From Acidobacteriaceae bacterium (lineage in GTDB: Bacteria; Acidobacteriota; Terriglobia; Terriglobales; Acidobacteriaceae), in assembly GCA_003140655.1 (NCBI GenBank), contig PLKR01000359.1, positions 2,137-8,517 of the forward strand: a stretch of DNA of 6,381 nucleotides, read 5' to 3'. Below are positions 5,994 to 6,381 of this stretch, piece by piece. Both the position numbers and the translations under genes were made by a program. The stretch's first letter is position 1, and every line of letters begins with the position of its first letter. A model generated the notes under the pieces. The model was not told where the DNA came from. It saw only the letters and a program-made list of their open reading frames with translations, and made no database searches.

Positions 5994-6014
5994 GCCGGAA
6001 ACCGGGCTGCTCCT
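5994..6014 (-). promoter_or_regulatory. Distant Shine-Dalgarno and small hairpin before the TonB start
   Basis: AGGAG (minus strand, 6014-6010) is 16 bases from the ATG, too far for normal use. Between them CCGG-TTT-CCGG can fold into a 4-base-pair hairpin (6005-5995). If folded, it would shorten the effective distance to about five bases. No in-frame alternative start lies closer to the AGGAG, which supports 5993 as the start in spite of the spacing. Confidence 0.35.
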
Positions 6015-6076
6015 GGGACGGCTAACACTTGCGCTAGTATGCCTCGAAAACTTTGGAAAGGCTAGCAAAAGGTACC

Positions 6077-6118
6077 CCCCAGACTCTAAAGCGTTATGAT
6101 TCTCCAACGGGTCTGGGG
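6077..6118 (+). promoter_or_regulatory. Inverted repeat centred on a -10-like box in a divergent gap
   Basis: CCCCAGAC (6077-6084) and GTCTGGGG (6111-6118) are perfect 8-base arms 26 bases apart. Their centre, between 6097 and 6098, falls in the middle of TATGAT (6095-6100), a five-of-six match to a plus-strand -10 box. No -35 is evident. A start near 6107 would leave a leader of about 140 bases before the gene at 6249, containing further small hairpins (for example 6151-6159 with 6172-6179, and 6181-6185 with 6192-6196). This suggests a regulator-controlled promoter for that gene, possibly also affecting the divergent TonB gene. Confidence 0.4.
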
Positions 6119-6248
6119 CGAAACTTCGGAGAGTCTCGTGAATCCCATGGGTGCGGAACGAGGTGAGCCTTGTTCCCACAGCTTTCGGGGCAAAGCCATA
6201 TAGGATCAGAACGCAATCTGTAAACTCACAATCTGAGAAGGTCAGTTC

Positions 6249-6381
6249 ATGAAGAGCAATGATCGCAAGATAAACGATCGGAAGATGGATGAGAAGAAAT
6301 TCCGGCAAATCGGACGGCGCGAATTGCTTAAGCTGACGCCGGTGCTGGCGCTGGGCGCGTTCGCCATTCCCAGCCTGCAGG
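6249..6381 (+). CDS. Start of an exported protein with a twin-arginine-like signal (cut by window end)
   Basis: Only the first 44 codons are present. The N-terminus is long, basic and hydrophilic (1-21), then G-R-R-E-L-L-K-L (22-29), close to the twin-arginine motif, then a mild hydrophobic stretch (about 30-43: T-P-V-L-A-L-G-A-F-A-I-P). This implies Tat export, which is typical of proteins folded with a cofactor, such as molybdopterin or iron-sulfur oxidoreductases. That function is only a guess, since the mature domain is outside the window. GAGAAGG (6235-6241) is a fair ribosome site seven bases before the ATG at 6249; an in-frame ATG at 6285 is an alternative start that would keep the signal. 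It is divergent from the TonB gene. Confidence 0.7.
   Translation, partial: MKSNDRKINDRKMDEKKFRQIGRRELLKLTPVLALGAFAIPSLQ

Noticed and set aside
5401..6099. Plus-strand open frame of 232 codons opposite the TonB gene
   Set aside because: Gly/Ser/Thr/Arg-rich shadow of the Pro/Ala spacer on the other strand; no signal, membrane segment or ribosome site that makes sense.
5994..6308. In-frame N-terminal extension of the TonB-type protein up to 6308
   Set aside because: It would place about 105 unrelated residues before the normal TonB start and overlap the opposite gene's start at 6249; typical TonB proteins begin shortly before the membrane helix.
1..6381. tRNA, rRNA, CRISPR array, insertion sequence or attachment site
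   Set aside because: I looked for cloverleaf arms, evenly spaced repeats, transposase motifs and flanking inverted repeats and saw none.

Overview
The window looks like chromosomal DNA of an acidobacterium. I infer this from gene types rather than a marker gene. The clues are a PadR-type regulator followed by a protein whose N-terminus resembles the prefix domain of acidobacterial orphan permeases, a secreted M28 peptidase with a PA-like insert, a stand-alone TonB-type protein, and many exported proteins of unknown function. I see no rRNA, tRNA, CRISPR array, transposase or phage gene.

Layout, left to right. Bases 1-58 show nothing I can assign. A small exported protein (59-481, minus) is divergent from a three-gene plus-strand operon (594-1867). 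That operon encodes a PadR-like repressor, a two-helix membrane protein with a permease-prefix-like N-terminus, and a four-helix membrane protein. The last two reading frames each contain an ideal AAGGAGG ribosome site; in the middle gene it lies inside the frame, before an in-frame ATG. The operon converges on a minus-strand gene (1917-2963) for an exported protein with two Tudor/Agenet-like repeats. Next, also on minus, comes an exported M28 zinc peptidase (3190-4812) with a perfect TATAAT box upstream.

The 356-base gap at 4813-5168 has no gene but is rich in structure. It holds a 13-base dyad, a 9-base direct repeat whose two copies can each pair with a single 3' arm (one forming a UUCG-capped hairpin), and a long GAAA-capped hairpin followed by a T-rich run on plus. 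A TonB-type protein (5169-5993, minus) follows. A divergent 255-base region (5994-6248) contains an inverted repeat centred exactly on a TATGAT box. The window ends inside a plus-strand gene (6249 onward) that starts with a twin-arginine-like signal.

Working together: the PadR operon looks like a self-contained regulator/membrane-protein unit that probably controls itself. The remaining genes are separate units sharing only an envelope theme (export, outer-membrane energisation, extracytoplasmic proteolysis). I found no convincing new multi-gene system. The best candidates for something undescribed are the PadR/prefix/four-helix unit, the secreted Tudor-like protein, and the structured non-coding stretches at 4979-5121 and 6077-6136.
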